Assembly: GCA_910577935.1 (NCBI GenBank)
Contig: CAJTOT010000003.1
Span: 14,941 to 78,940 of the forward strand
From: an uncultured Hungatella sp.
Lineage (GTDB): Bacteria > Bacillota > Clostridia > Lachnospirales > Lachnospiraceae
Direction of reading: 5' to 3'
Length of the DNA stretch: 64,000 nt
Below the pieces are notes generated by a model that made no database searches, was not told where the DNA came from, and saw only the letters and a list, made by a program, of their open reading frames with translations. Shown here in pieces: positions 39,574 through 47,815 of the stretch (positions are counted from its first letter, which is position 1; each line of letters begins with the position of its first letter). Position numbers and translations under genes: made by a program.

Positions 39574-40947
39574 CTAAAGCATAATATATTTGAATACAAA
39601 CAGAACCGCCAGGACATACATCAGCGGGCTGATCCTCTTCTCGGAGGCCCTGCCTGTCACCAAGTTCATAACCACATAGGAGATGACGCCCATGGCGATG
39701 CCCTCGGAGATGCTGTACATAAAAGGCATGGCTGTGATGGCGATGTAAGCCGGTATTGCCTCGGTGTAATCGCCGAAATCAATTTTGGTGATGGAGGTCA
39801 TCATGAGGAATCCCACAATCACCAGGGCCGGAGCAGTGGCAAAGGAGGGGATAGCGAGGAATATGGGGGACAGAAACAGGGACAGGCCAAAGAGGATGGC
39901 AGCAGTCACAGCAGTCAGCCCCGTCCGTCCGCCTTCTGCCACGCCGGAGGCGCTCTCCACAAAGGTGGTGGTGGTGGAAGTTCCTAAAAGGGCGCCGGCG
40001 GAAGTTCCCAGGGCGTCGGCCATCAGGGCTCCCTTGATGCGGGGGAGCCTGCCTTTTTCGTCAAGCATGTCCGCTTTAGAGGCCACGCCGATGAGGGTTC
40101 CCAGGGTGTCAAACAAGTCTACGAACAAAAAAGCGAACATCACCACAAAAAAGTCCAGAGACAGGATTCCCTTAAAATCCAGCTGCATGAAGGTGGGAGC
40201 CAGGCTGGGCACAGAGATGCCGTTGGAGAAGTCAGGAAGCAGGCTGTAGCAGCCCAGATCAGGGTTGATGCGGTACAGCCCTGTTATCTGGCAGATGATG
40301 CCAAGACCCCAGGTGATGAGAATTCCCCACAAAATATTGCCTTTTATGTTCTTGATCAGGAGAATGCCGGTGATCAGAATACCGGCTATGGCCAGCACCA
40401 CGGTGATGCCCTCGCTGAAGAATGTGCCTGCTGTCACGGAACCATTAAATGAGTAGATGGAGACCAGAGTGGCGCTGTCCACCACGACTTTCGCGTTCTG
40501 CAGGCCGATGAAGGCGATGAAAAGGCCGATTCCCACAGATACCGCATGCTTTAAATTCATGGGAATGGCATTGAAGATGGCTTCCCGGACGTTGGTGAGG
40601 GACAGAACCACGAAGACGACTCCCTCGATGAACACTGCCGCCAGCGCGGTCTGCCAGGAATATTCCATCTGCAGCACCACCGTGTAGGCAAAGTAGGCGT
40701 TCAGGCCCATGCCGGGGGCCAGGACAAAGGGATAGTTGGCGAAGGCGGCCATGAAGAGCGTGGCGATCATGGAAGCCAGGGCGGTGGCTGTAAACACGGC
40801 GCCGCTGTCCATACCCGCGGCGCCTAAAATGCCCGGATTCACAGCCAGAATGTAGGCCATGGTCATAAATGTGGTTATTCCCGCCATAACCTCTGTCTTT
40901 ACATCGGTACGGTTTTCTCTTAGATGAAACAATTTCTCCATAGTCAT
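39574..40947 (-). CDS. AzgA-type purine permease (NCS2 family)
   Basis: A 457-residue nucleobase transporter with about 14 TM segments. The AzgA subgroup is shown by the N-terminal VMAGITTFMTMAYILAVNPG, by FVLAPGMGLNAYFAYTVVLQ and by SASGVAEGGRTGLTAVTAA (NCS2 signature region in the second half). It imports guanine/hypoxanthine or adenine with protons. ATG 40947 follows GAGGAGGATAAATCC on the minus strand, which decides against the longer frame. I looked for a purine riboswitch in the 5' region and saw none. A minus-strand promoter is at 40986-41014. Confidence 0.9.
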   Translation of the reverse strand: MTMEKLFHLRENRTDVKTEVMAGITTFMTMAYILAVNPGILGAAGMDSGAVFTATALASMIATLFMAAFANYPFVLAPGMGLNAYFAYTVVLQMEYSWQTALAAVFIEGVVFVVLSLTNVREAIFNAIPMNLKHAVSVGIGLFIAFIGLQNAKVVVDSATLVSIYSFNGSVTAGTFFSEGITVVLAIAGILITGILLIKNIKGNILWGILITWGLGIICQITGLYRINPDLGCYSLLPDFSNGISVPSLAPTFMQLDFKGILSLDFFVVMFAFLFVDLFDTLGTLIGVASKADMLDEKGRLPRIKGALMADALGTSAGALLGTSTTTTFVESASGVAEGGRTGLTAVTAAILFGLSLFLSPIFLAIPSFATAPALVIVGFLMMTSITKIDFGDYTEAIPAYIAITAMPFMYSISEGIAMGVISYVVMNLVTGRASEKRISPLMYVLAVLFVFKYIML

Positions 40948-40985
40948 GGATTTATCCTCCTCGTTTTGTTGTGAAGTTCCCTTCC

Positions 40986-41014
40986 ATTCTAACATCACAT
41001 CAAATAAAAATCCA
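40986..41014 (-). promoter_or_regulatory. Promoter of the purine permease gene
   Basis: On the minus strand TGGATT, a 17-base spacer and TAGAAT, about 40 bases upstream of the start codon. The -35 box is a weak match. Confidence 0.5.
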
Positions 41015-41092
41015 TCTGTTGTTTTTTAAAATAAAATTCATCATTTTCAGAGAGAATGTGATATAGTAGACACAGGCAGGGAGGTGATTAGT

Positions 41093-41716
41093 GTGATCTG
41101 GACGTTTGTGTGTTCTGCGCTCGTCTATGGCCTGGCCGTGGATCTGTGCTGTCTGTTTTTCAGACAGTGGGAACCTCTGGCGTGCACCGGGGCGGGAGCC
41201 ATGGCGGCGCTGCCTGTTCTTCTGCGGCTGTACACAAGGAAGACCGACAAGAAGAACCCGCCTTTCCGGATCGGCAAAAAGGAGGCAGGATTCCTGATTT
41301 TGTCAGGAATAGCCGCCTGCCTTACAGTGAATACTCTGATTAAAATAAGCCGCATATCAGCTGTATTTCCGGGATTTTCCATGAAATCAGGGGATTTTTA
41401 CGGCCCCTCCTTAAAGCTGCAGGTCTGGGCCATGGGGGTGGTGATCCCCGCAGCCGAGGAAGTGATTTTCAGAGGCCTTGGGTTCAGGGGGATGAGAGAG
41501 AAGATGGGTTTTTTTGCGTCGGCTCTCTGGTCGTCGGCGCTGTTCGCCTGCTGGCATGGCAATGTGGTCCAGGGGATCTACGGATTCTGTATGGGGTTTG
41601 TGTTTTCCTGGGCCATGGAGAGGGATGATACCATATTTGCCCCCATTCTCATGCACATGGTGGCAAATCTTGTGTCTGTGGCATTGACAGCGCTGGGGGT
41701 ATGTGGTAGAAATTGA
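41093..41716 (+). CDS. CPBP-family intramembrane metalloprotease (CAAX protease-like)
   Basis: A 207-residue, multi-pass membrane protein. The CPBP motifs are AAEEVIFRGLGFRGM (Glu-Glu pair, about residue 125), FACWHGNVVQGIYGF (His, about 155) and the C-terminal PILMHMVANL (His, about 190). In bacteria such proteases process peptide toxins, bacteriocins or anti-sigma factors; no partner gene is obvious. GTG 41093 has GGGAGG 8 bases upstream; the GTG at 41084 overlaps that site. The glycosyltransferase begins 58 bases after the stop. Confidence 0.85.
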   Translation: MIWTFVCSALVYGLAVDLCCLFFRQWEPLACTGAGAMAALPVLLRLYTRKTDKKNPPFRIGKKEAGFLILSGIAACLTVNTLIKISRISAVFPGFSMKSGDFYGPSLKLQVWAMGVVIPAAEEVIFRGLGFRGMREKMGFFASALWSSALFACWHGNVVQGIYGFCMGFVFSWAMERDDTIFAPILMHMVANLVSVALTALGVCGRN

Positions 41717-41774
41717 GTATATCCTGTTGTTCGGCGAAGGCCGAAGGCATAAAGAAACAGAAGGAGGAGACAAC

Positions 41775-42794
41775 GTGAAGCTGCTATCAGTGGCGATTCC
41801 GTGTTATAACTCGGAGGCCTACATGCGACATTGTATAGAATCCCTTCTTGAGGGAGGCGACGAGGTGGAGATCCTGATTGTGGATGACGGTTCCACAAAA
41901 GACAACACGGCCGGGATTGCCGATGAGTATCAGGAAAAATATCCGGGAATCTGCCGGGCTGTCCACCAGGAGAACGGGGGACACGGGGAGGCGGTGAACG
42001 CCGGGCTCAGGAACGCCTCCGGGATCTATTTTAAGGTGGTGGACAGCGACGACTGGGTGGACAGAGACGCCTATATGGAAATTCTGAAGGCTCTGAGGGA
42101 ATTTGCCCAGGGCGCGGAGACGGTGGATATGCTGGTCTCTAATTTCGTCTATGAAAAGCAGGGGGCCAGGAGGAAGAAGGTCATGAACTACCGGACTGCC
42201 CTTCCGAAAAACCAGGTGTTCACGTGGGATGATGTGAAGGTGTTCATGCTGGGGCAGTACATTCTCATGCACTCGGTGATTTACCGGACGGAGCTTCTGC
42301 GCCAGTGCGGTCTGGAACTGCCGAAACACACCTTTTATGTGGACAATATTTTTGTCTATCAGCCTTTGCCCCATGTGAAGACCATGTACTACCTGGATGT
42401 GAATTTCTACCGGTATTTTATCGGGAGGGAGGACCAGTCGGTGAATGAGGCCGTGATGATCGGAAGAATCGACCAGCAGATCCGGGTGAACAAGCTGATG
42501 ATAGACTATTTTGCAGAAGCCAGGCTCCCGTGGGGAAAACTCCGCCATTATATGATCCGGTATCTGGAGATTATGATGGTGATCTCCTCCATACTGGCTA
42601 TCAGGTCCGGGACGGAGGAGAATATGGCCAAGAAGAAAGAGCTGTGGCAGTATGCCAGAAAGAAAAACCTGGCGATGTACTTAAGGCTGAGATTCGGTTT
42701 CCTGGGACAGGGCATGAATCTGCCGGGAAAAGGAGGCAGAAAAGTCTCCGAGGCAGGGTATAAGATCAGCCAGAAGTTTTTCGGGTTTAATTAG
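41775..42794 (+). CDS. Family 2 glycosyltransferase
   Basis: A 339-residue GT-A-fold enzyme. VAIPCYNSEAYMRHCIESLL opens the domain (residues 6-25), IVDDGSTKDNT (about 35) and VDSDDWVD (about 96) are the nucleotide-sugar and metal (DxD) motifs, and a helical C-terminal region of about 130 residues follows. It probably adds a sugar to an envelope glycan or lipid. The start is GTG 41775, 7 bases after AAGGAGG; no ATG is as well placed. It follows the CPBP gene closely and is the last gene before a short hairpin region. Confidence 0.88.
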   Translation: MKLLSVAIPCYNSEAYMRHCIESLLEGGDEVEILIVDDGSTKDNTAGIADEYQEKYPGICRAVHQENGGHGEAVNAGLRNASGIYFKVVDSDDWVDRDAYMEILKALREFAQGAETVDMLVSNFVYEKQGARRKKVMNYRTALPKNQVFTWDDVKVFMLGQYILMHSVIYRTELLRQCGLELPKHTFYVDNIFVYQPLPHVKTMYYLDVNFYRYFIGREDQSVNEAVMIGRIDQQIRVNKLMIDYFAEARLPWGKLRHYMIRYLEIMMVISSILAIRSGTEENMAKKKELWQYARKKNLAMYLRLRFGFLGQGMNLPGKGGRKVSEAGYKISQKFFGFN

Positions 42795-42962
42795 AGGAGC
42801 CGCAGCAAAAAGAAGAGCCACAGCAAAAGGGTTGTGGCTGTTCCAACAGTAATGGTGTTTGCAATTGTCGCTTTCCTGAGATATATTATTTTTAAAGTGG
42901 AAGCGCCTGAAAAGTTTAGAATTTTAAGGCGGAACCGAAAAAAATTAACAATACAGGAGGCG

Positions 42963-42996
42963 GCAGGGAGACCGCGGAGGTTCGCCGCGGTGTCTG
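42963..42996 (+). other. GC-rich hairpin in the leader of the second YitT gene
   Basis: ACCGCGG (42971-42977) pairs with CCGCGGT (42985-42991); flanking GCAG and CTGC extend the stem. It ends 4 bases before the AAAGG ribosome site of the YitT gene, so it could affect translation. A weaker hairpin (AGCCACA/TGTGGCT, 42816-42839) lies earlier in the same 212-base gap, with no T tract. Confidence 0.45.
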
Positions 42997-43006
42997 CTGA
43001 AAGGTC

Positions 43007-43873
43007 ATGACAAGAGAATTTAAGAGTCCGATGATGAAACTTTTGTGGGAGTACGGGCTGATCACTGTCAGTATCTGGATTATGGTGGTGGGAGTGTACT
43101 TTTTCAAATTTCCCAACCATTTTGCTTTCGGAGGGGTCACCGGATTTTCCACGGTGGTGAGCGCTGTCACCAGGTGGTCCGCGGGAGGCTTCACCTTCGC
43201 GGCCAATATGGCGCTTCTTCTGGCAGGGTTCGTGTTCGTCGGCCGTCAGTTCGGGGTGAAGACCGTGTATGCCAGCGTGCTGATGTCGGCGGCTCTGGCG
43301 GCGCTGGAGAAGCTGTATCCCATGACCAGGCCTCTGACCACGGAGCCGGTTCTGGAGCTGGTCTTTGCCATCTTTCTCCCGGCGGTAGGGTCGGCGGTGC
43401 TGTTTAACATCGGAGCCTCCAGCGGAGGGACGGATATTGTGGCCATGGTGCTGAAAAAATATACCAGCTTTAATATCGGAACCGCCCTGTTCCTGGTGGA
43501 TCTCTTCGCGGTGCTGTGCTCTTTTTTTATCTTCGGACCTGCCACAGGCCTGTTCTCCAGCCTGGGCCTTATGGCAAAGTCCCTGATGGTGGACGGCGTC
43601 ATTGAGAACATCAACCTGTGCAAGTGCTTTAACATCATCTGCGACGACCCGGCGCCTATCTGCGACTATATTATCAACGATTTAAACCGCAGCGCCACCA
43701 TATACGAGGCCCAGGGGGCATTTACCCACCACAAAAAGGCGGTGGTGATGACCACCATGAAGAGGAGCCAGGCAGTGAGGCTGCGCAACTATATCCGCAG
43801 CGTGGAGCCCACGGCGTTCATGATGGTGACTAACTCCAGCGAGATCATAGGAAAAGGCTTTTTAAATGGATGA
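43007..43873 (+). CDS. YitT family membrane protein, second copy
   Basis: A 288-residue paralog of the protein at 3396-4235 with the same plan: a membrane half (YGLITVSIWIMVVGVYFFKF, then ANMALLLAGFVFVGRQFGV, and later LFLVDLFAVLCSFFIFG) and a DUF2179 domain (about residues 205-288, GAFTHHKKAVVMTTMKRSQA, ending NSSEIIGKGF). Function is unknown; having two copies in 40 kb is common in clostridia. The start follows GAAAGGTC. It converges with the WYL regulator gene; the two stop regions overlap by 12 bases. Confidence 0.85.
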   Translation: MTREFKSPMMKLLWEYGLITVSIWIMVVGVYFFKFPNHFAFGGVTGFSTVVSAVTRWSAGGFTFAANMALLLAGFVFVGRQFGVKTVYASVLMSAALAALEKLYPMTRPLTTEPVLELVFAIFLPAVGSAVLFNIGASSGGTDIVAMVLKKYTSFNIGTALFLVDLFAVLCSFFIFGPATGLFSSLGLMAKSLMVDGVIENINLCKCFNIICDDPAPICDYIINDLNRSATIYEAQGAFTHHKKAVVMTTMKRSQAVRLRNYIRSVEPTAFMMVTNSSEIIGKGFLNG

Positions 43874-45046
43874 GGAATCAGTTGAGGAACCGGGAGCTTC
43901 CCCCCCGGGAGGCAGGCTGGTTTCGTAGAGCTTCAGTCCTGCCGTCAGGTTCTCCACCACCTTGGCCTGGAGGGAGGAGGGGGAGAGAACCCGGCAGGAG
44001 GCGCAGTACTGGGTGCAGAAAGCGGCTGCTCCCAGAAGGCTGGCCCTGGTGGCCACATGGACCCAGTCCGGGTGCTCCGGGTCCGGGATATTGCGGATCT
44101 GAATGCCCCATCCGAAGTCATCCAGCAGGTTGTTGATGATGGAAGGGCTGCAGCTCAAGTGTATGCGCACAGACTCGTCAGAGTACATAACCGGATGATC
44201 GTTGCGGTACTGTCCGGCCTGGAACACGGTCTGGGAGGCATTCTGGAAATAAGGAGCCAGCTTTTGGGGAATGGGGTCCCGACCTTCTCCCAGAATCCGG
44301 ATCTCCAGAATCCGGTCGATGCGGAAGTTGGTCAGATTGTTGTCGTATTTTGGATTTCCGGCGATGAGGTAGGAGTATCCGTTGCTGGACATAACCGCAT
44401 AGGGGTTGACGGTGCGGGGCTCCTGGCTGGTGGGACTTAAGTTCAGGGCAGAATCGTAGCGGCCATAGAGGATGGCCGTTTTCTGCTTTCTGCGGATAGC
44501 GTCTCTGAGCACGGAGAGATTGCCGAAGATATCCGTGGGGGATTTCTTAAGCTCCCGGCCGGAGAGAGCCGTGTAGAGGGACTGTCCCCGGAAGGCAAAG
44601 GGCTTCAAGTGTTCGATGTCCGTGATCATCTTCTGAGTCTTCTCGGCGGACAGATACTGGTTGATCTCGATGGTGCTCTGGAGTAGGTCCAGCTCTTCGG
44701 GGAGAATATCTCCTTCAATATAGTAGTACAGAATGCTGCCGTCGGGCGTTTCGTCCTCCGGCAGCAGTTCTATGTAGCGGTCAGGCATCCGGCTGTCCCT
44801 GCGGTAGCGGCGCAGGGTGCAGCACAGGTAACTGCCCAGGAAAGAGTCATGAGAGTCCCAGGGGGCGGGGAACTGGTCGGACATAGTCTTGATATGGTTG
44901 AGAACGGTTTTCCGGTCCAGCTGGATTCCAAGCTCCATCAGCCGCCGGTGAACCATGGGCGGGGAGAAGGGCTGCTCAGGTGAAGCGTCCAGTCTCAAAA
45001 TACAGAAGATATACAAACAGATCAATTGATTGCCGCGGGCCGCCAT
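43862..45046 (-). CDS. WYL-domain transcriptional regulator
   Basis: A 394-residue regulator. The N-terminal winged helix (about residues 25-75, SPPMVHRRLMELGIQLDRKT) is followed by a WYL ligand-binding domain (about 165-260, AIRRKQKTAILYGRYDSA and NPYAVMSSNGYSYLIAGNPKYDNNLTN-type residues) and a WCX-like C-terminal extension. WYL proteins sense nucleotides or nucleic acids and often regulate defence or DNA-damage genes. GGGGAGGTACG precedes the start. It is divergent from the AAA ATPase gene, with a promoter and a 12-bp palindrome between them, so that gene is its likely target. Confidence 0.85.
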   Translation of the reverse strand: MAARGNQLICLYIFCILRLDASPEQPFSPPMVHRRLMELGIQLDRKTVLNHIKTMSDQFPAPWDSHDSFLGSYLCCTLRRYRRDSRMPDRYIELLPEDETPDGSILYYYIEGDILPEELDLLQSTIEINQYLSAEKTQKMITDIEHLKPFAFRGQSLYTALSGRELKKSPTDIFGNLSVLRDAIRRKQKTAILYGRYDSALNLSPTSQEPRTVNPYAVMSSNGYSYLIAGNPKYDNNLTNFRIDRILEIRILGEGRDPIPQKLAPYFQNASQTVFQAGQYRNDHPVMYSDESVRIHLSCSPSIINNLLDDFGWGIQIRNIPDPEHPDWVHVATRASLLGAAAFCTQYCASCRVLSPSSLQAKVVENLTAGLKLYETSLPPGGEAPGSSTDSSSI

Positions 45047-45115
45047 AAACGTACCTCCCCATATAGTATTCGCGAAAGTCCAGAAGGGATGTATCCCGTC
45101 TGAGGAACTGTTACC

Positions 45116-45144
45116 AGTATACCCATGTCCTGGAAATTTGACAA
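45116..45144 (-). promoter_or_regulatory. Promoter of the WYL regulator gene
   Basis: On the minus strand TTGTCA, a 17-base spacer and TATACT. It gives a leader of about 65 bases before the regulator start. Confidence 0.75.
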
Positions 45145-45162
45145 GAAATTATTTTCCCCAAA

Positions 45163-45174
45163 GGCAAATTTGCC
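45163..45174. promoter_or_regulatory. Perfect 12-bp palindrome in the WYL/AAA divergent region
   Basis: GGCAAATTTGCC is fully self-complementary. It lies between the two divergent genes, just upstream of the WYL promoter. It covers the -35 position of a possible plus-strand promoter whose TATACT (45188-45193) is 17 bases downstream of its centre-right half. That makes it a candidate operator for the WYL protein. Confidence 0.5.
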
Positions 45175-45231
45175 CGGTTTGCTGCCTTATACTGAGTCCA
45201 TCAAGCAGGAGAGAGGCGAGGAGGGCGAGAG

Positions 45232-47112
45232 ATGGGAAGAAGAATCGGGAAGCTGATCAGACCGGAATTGAAGCAGACCATGATGAGAGGAGAATGTCCC
45301 CAGCAGGTGAGGTATCTTTATATATCCGACAGATTCGGAAAAAGGGGGCTGAGACAGGTTTTAAAGGACGGAGGGGAGCAGTTTCAGGACACGGCGGCGC
45401 TGGCGGAAAAGAAACAGACTCCTCATTTTATTACAGTGACGGCTGACAAGGAGGAGGAAGGGTATCTTGCCGTCAGCCTGCTGGCAGGAATTTACGGCGA
45501 GAGGAACATGGAAGAGCTGGGGGAGGACAACGGCGACGCGGGCTTTGGCAGGGACTGTGAGTGGGAGGACAGCAGCCTGCGCATCCCGGTGATTAATTAC
45601 GCGGAAGCCAGCAGTTATTTTGTGAAAGAACAGGATACGTTCTTTCCCTTCGAAAACACGTTCCAGGCAGGAAGGCAGACCAACAGCGATTATGTGCCCT
45701 ACTGGACGGCCCAGAGCACGATGCCTGTGTGTATCCGGATAAACTACTCAGAGCTGGGAAATGTGTCCATGGCAGATACACTCAAGAGTTTTGAGGACAA
45801 CCGCCAGGTATACCTGCTGATTGTGAAGACGAAGGGAGGATGGAGGGGCAGCGACTTCTTGTGGGAGGACATTACCCAGGACAGCATCAATGAGCTGGTT
45901 CTGACATTCACGGCGGAGGAGGTGTGTATCCCGAAGAAGCGTTCCGTGTCACAGTACTATGAGAATGTATGGAGGCAGATGGTTCGTGAACATGGCTACA
46001 GGCTGGGCAGGGGCTTCCGCGCACAGCTTCTTCTGCAGGACATAGAGAAGATGAACCAGGATTTTTCTTACGGGCAGCTGGAGAAGATTTTGAGATACGC
46101 GATCCGGGGCAAAGAGGGGACGGTCCTGACTGAGACGGATTTTTCTTTTATGGAAAGGTTTGTGGGAAAGAGCAGGGTTGCGGAGAAAGAAGCCGATGAG
46201 ACACGCTCTGCGCTCCGGCGCCTTCGGGAAGACCTGGTGGGACTCGAACAGGTGAAGGAACAGGTGGAGGAGACTGTCCAGATACTGAAATTTAACAGAA
46301 TCCGTCAGAAGATGGGGGTGGAGACAAAGGGGTATCACAACGTGCATATGATGCTGGGAGCTCCGGGGACTGCCAAGACTACGGTGGCCAGGATCATGGG
46401 GGAAATCATGGCAGAGGAGGAGCTTCTTCCGGGGAGACAGTTTGCCTGCGTCAACGGGGCGGAGCTCAAGGGAATGTATGTGGGGCACTCGGCTCCCAAG
46501 ACGAAGGCGCTGTTCGAGGACAACGACATTATCGTCATCGATGAGGCGTATTCTCTGGCGGGGAACGAAGGGGAGCCGGATTCCTTCAGCCGTGAGGCTG
46601 TGGCCCAGCTTGTCATAGAGCTGGAGGAACACGCCATGGACAAGCTGGTGATCTTCGCGGGATACGGCGGCAGCGACGTGGAGGAGAAACACAACAAGAT
46701 GAAGGAGTTCATCGACTGCAACCCAGGCATCAAGAGCCGCATCAATTCCACCTTTCACTTTAAATCCTACTGTGCCAGAGAGATGACGGAGATTTTTTCA
46801 AAGCATGCCCAGCTCAACCAGTATCTTTTGCCGGAAGGGTATGAGGAGATGGTGGAGGCGTATTTTGAGAAGCGGACTCAGGACGATAATTTCGGAAACG
46901 GCCGTGAGGCCAGGGCGCTCTTTGAAAAGGTTACGGTGCAGATGGCAAAACGGGTTCTGGGCGGATTGGGCGGCGGGGAGGATGAGAAAGCCGTGGCCGA
47001 GACCGAGGTAAAACAGTGCTTTCTTGAAGATATCCGAACTGCCCTGGAGCGGGCCGAATATGAGAACCGGCAGACGGAGGGAAAGAAGGTCAGAAGAGCC
47101 ATCGGTTTTTAG
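45232..47112 (+). CDS. AAA+ ATPase of the CbbX/SpoVK type with a long N-terminal extension
   Basis: A 626-residue protein. The C-terminal half is a CbbX/SpoVK-like AAA+ module: Walker A GAPGTAKT (376-383, with Ala where Gly is usual), pore-loop region ELKGMYVGHSAPKTKALF (411-428), Walker B IIVIDEAYSLAG (433-444), sensor 1 around FAGYGG, and an Arg-finger region after DCNPGIKSRI. Residues 1-330 are not recognised; VCIPKKRSVSQYYENVWRQM to QLEKILRYAIRG (about 231-292) looks like the lid of a degenerate second AAA module. Proteins of this type remodel partner proteins. No Rubisco or sporulation partner is adjacent. It starts after GAGGAGGGCGAGAG and is divergent from a WYL regulator. Confidence 0.8.
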   Translation: MGRRIGKLIRPELKQTMMRGECPQQVRYLYISDRFGKRGLRQVLKDGGEQFQDTAALAEKKQTPHFITVTADKEEEGYLAVSLLAGIYGERNMEELGEDNGDAGFGRDCEWEDSSLRIPVINYAEASSYFVKEQDTFFPFENTFQAGRQTNSDYVPYWTAQSTMPVCIRINYSELGNVSMADTLKSFEDNRQVYLLIVKTKGGWRGSDFLWEDITQDSINELVLTFTAEEVCIPKKRSVSQYYENVWRQMVREHGYRLGRGFRAQLLLQDIEKMNQDFSYGQLEKILRYAIRGKEGTVLTETDFSFMERFVGKSRVAEKEADETRSALRRLREDLVGLEQVKEQVEETVQILKFNRIRQKMGVETKGYHNVHMMLGAPGTAKTTVARIMGEIMAEEELLPGRQFACVNGAELKGMYVGHSAPKTKALFEDNDIIVIDEAYSLAGNEGEPDSFSREAVAQLVIELEEHAMDKLVIFAGYGGSDVEEKHNKMKEFIDCNPGIKSRINSTFHFKSYCAREMTEIFSKHAQLNQYLLPEGYEEMVEAYFEKRTQDDNFGNGREARALFEKVTVQMAKRVLGGLGGGEDEKAVAETEVKQCFLEDIRTALERAEYENRQTEGKKVRRAIGF

Positions 47113-47500
47113 AGAAGAATCCATGATAACAAGAAAAACGCGCTGCCGGCGCGTTTTTTCCGTTGTTGATATTCATATGGGGAGATGGCTGGAGATAGGC
47201 GGCCACGTAGGTGGAGAAGGTGATGCCGTCTATATCGTGGGCGGGGACAAAACCGGTATCGGTCTTTTTAAAACATATCAATTTGAAACTGGTGTAGTCG
47301 GTTCCGCAGGTGGTCTGGTAGAAATCGTTGAGGAACCGCTTGACTGTGTCAGGAGAAACCATGGTCTGAGGAGCGGTCACGTGGAAGTACCGCTGGTTGA
47401 TGATATCGGTCAGCATGGGGACTGTCACCGGGCGGGGCAGTTCCAGAAGGGTGTTGAGAATGAAAACTCCGTTTAAACGGTTGGTGAAGAACGTATTCAT
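47090..47500 (-). CDS. Hypothetical protein, convergent with the AAA gene
   Basis: A 136-residue frame starting NTFFTNRLNGVFILNTLLEL with GAGGGAATCGCTT as a good minus-strand ribosome site. It has no signal peptide or clear TM segment. The TIINQRYFHVTAP-type middle may be a small winged-helix or DNA-binding fold, but I do not recognise it. Oddly, the last 24 residues are encoded by and beyond the bidirectional terminator at 47135, and the frame overlaps the AAA gene's 3' end by 23 bases. The natural C-terminus may therefore have been lost. Real gene, but status uncertain. Confidence 0.5.
   Translation of the reverse strand: MNTFFTNRLNGVFILNTLLELPRPVTVPMLTDIINQRYFHVTAPQTMVSPDTVKRFLNDFYQTTCGTDYTSFKLICFKKTDTGFVPAHDIDGITFSTYVAAYLQPSPHMNINNGKNAPAARFSCYHGFFSKNRWLF
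47135..47160. terminator. Bidirectional terminator after the AAA gene
   Basis: AAAACGCGC (47135-47143) pairs with GCGCGTTTT (47149-47157), with T runs on both strands. Confidence 0.85.
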
Positions 47501-47540
47501 AAGCGATTCCCTCTTTTCTTTCCTGATGGATAAAATATAG

Positions 47541-47690
47541 GTTACGGTTCACGGGGCGGGGAATCCGGCATGGTTGTTGGACGCCGGGCCTGCTTGTAAG
47601 CAGACATTCCCGTCAGATTCCGCTTCGGGCGAACTCCTCAGCTTCTTGTCCGGCGCAGGCGGACAAGAAGAGACCCCTATTAACAGTAAC
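47541..47690. repeat. Palindromic intergenic element, probable relative of the one at 29339
   Basis: The left end GTTACGGTTCAC and right end TTAACAGTAAC are imperfect inverted repeats built on the same GTTACTGTTCA core as the 29339-29469 element. Inside is a perfect 11-bp hairpin CTTCTTGTCCG (47642-47652) with CGGACAAGAAG (47660-47670). No gene is visible in the 47501-47815 gap; the rest holds the promoter of the next gene. Confidence 0.5.
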
Positions 47691-47739
47691 AAATATAGCA
47701 GAAAGAATGAGGAAAAATATCCCCATGACCAGAATACTC

Positions 47740-47768
47740 TTGTAATTTTTGACGTTCTTCTTTATAAT
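47740..47768 (+). promoter_or_regulatory. Promoter of the REC/HD-GYP/GGDEF operon
   Basis: TTGTAA (47740-47745), a 17-base spacer and a perfect TATAAT (47763-47768), 47 bases before the start codon. Confidence 0.75.
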
Positions 47769-47815
47769 AGAAAGCAAGTAGTCAGAATTACATAGTTGTT
47801 GAGGAAGGAACTGAG

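Noticed and set aside
40948..41083. Possible purine riboswitch before the AzgA permease
   Set aside because: The leader is short and AT-rich, with no three-way junction or conserved loop sequences of the purine aptamer.
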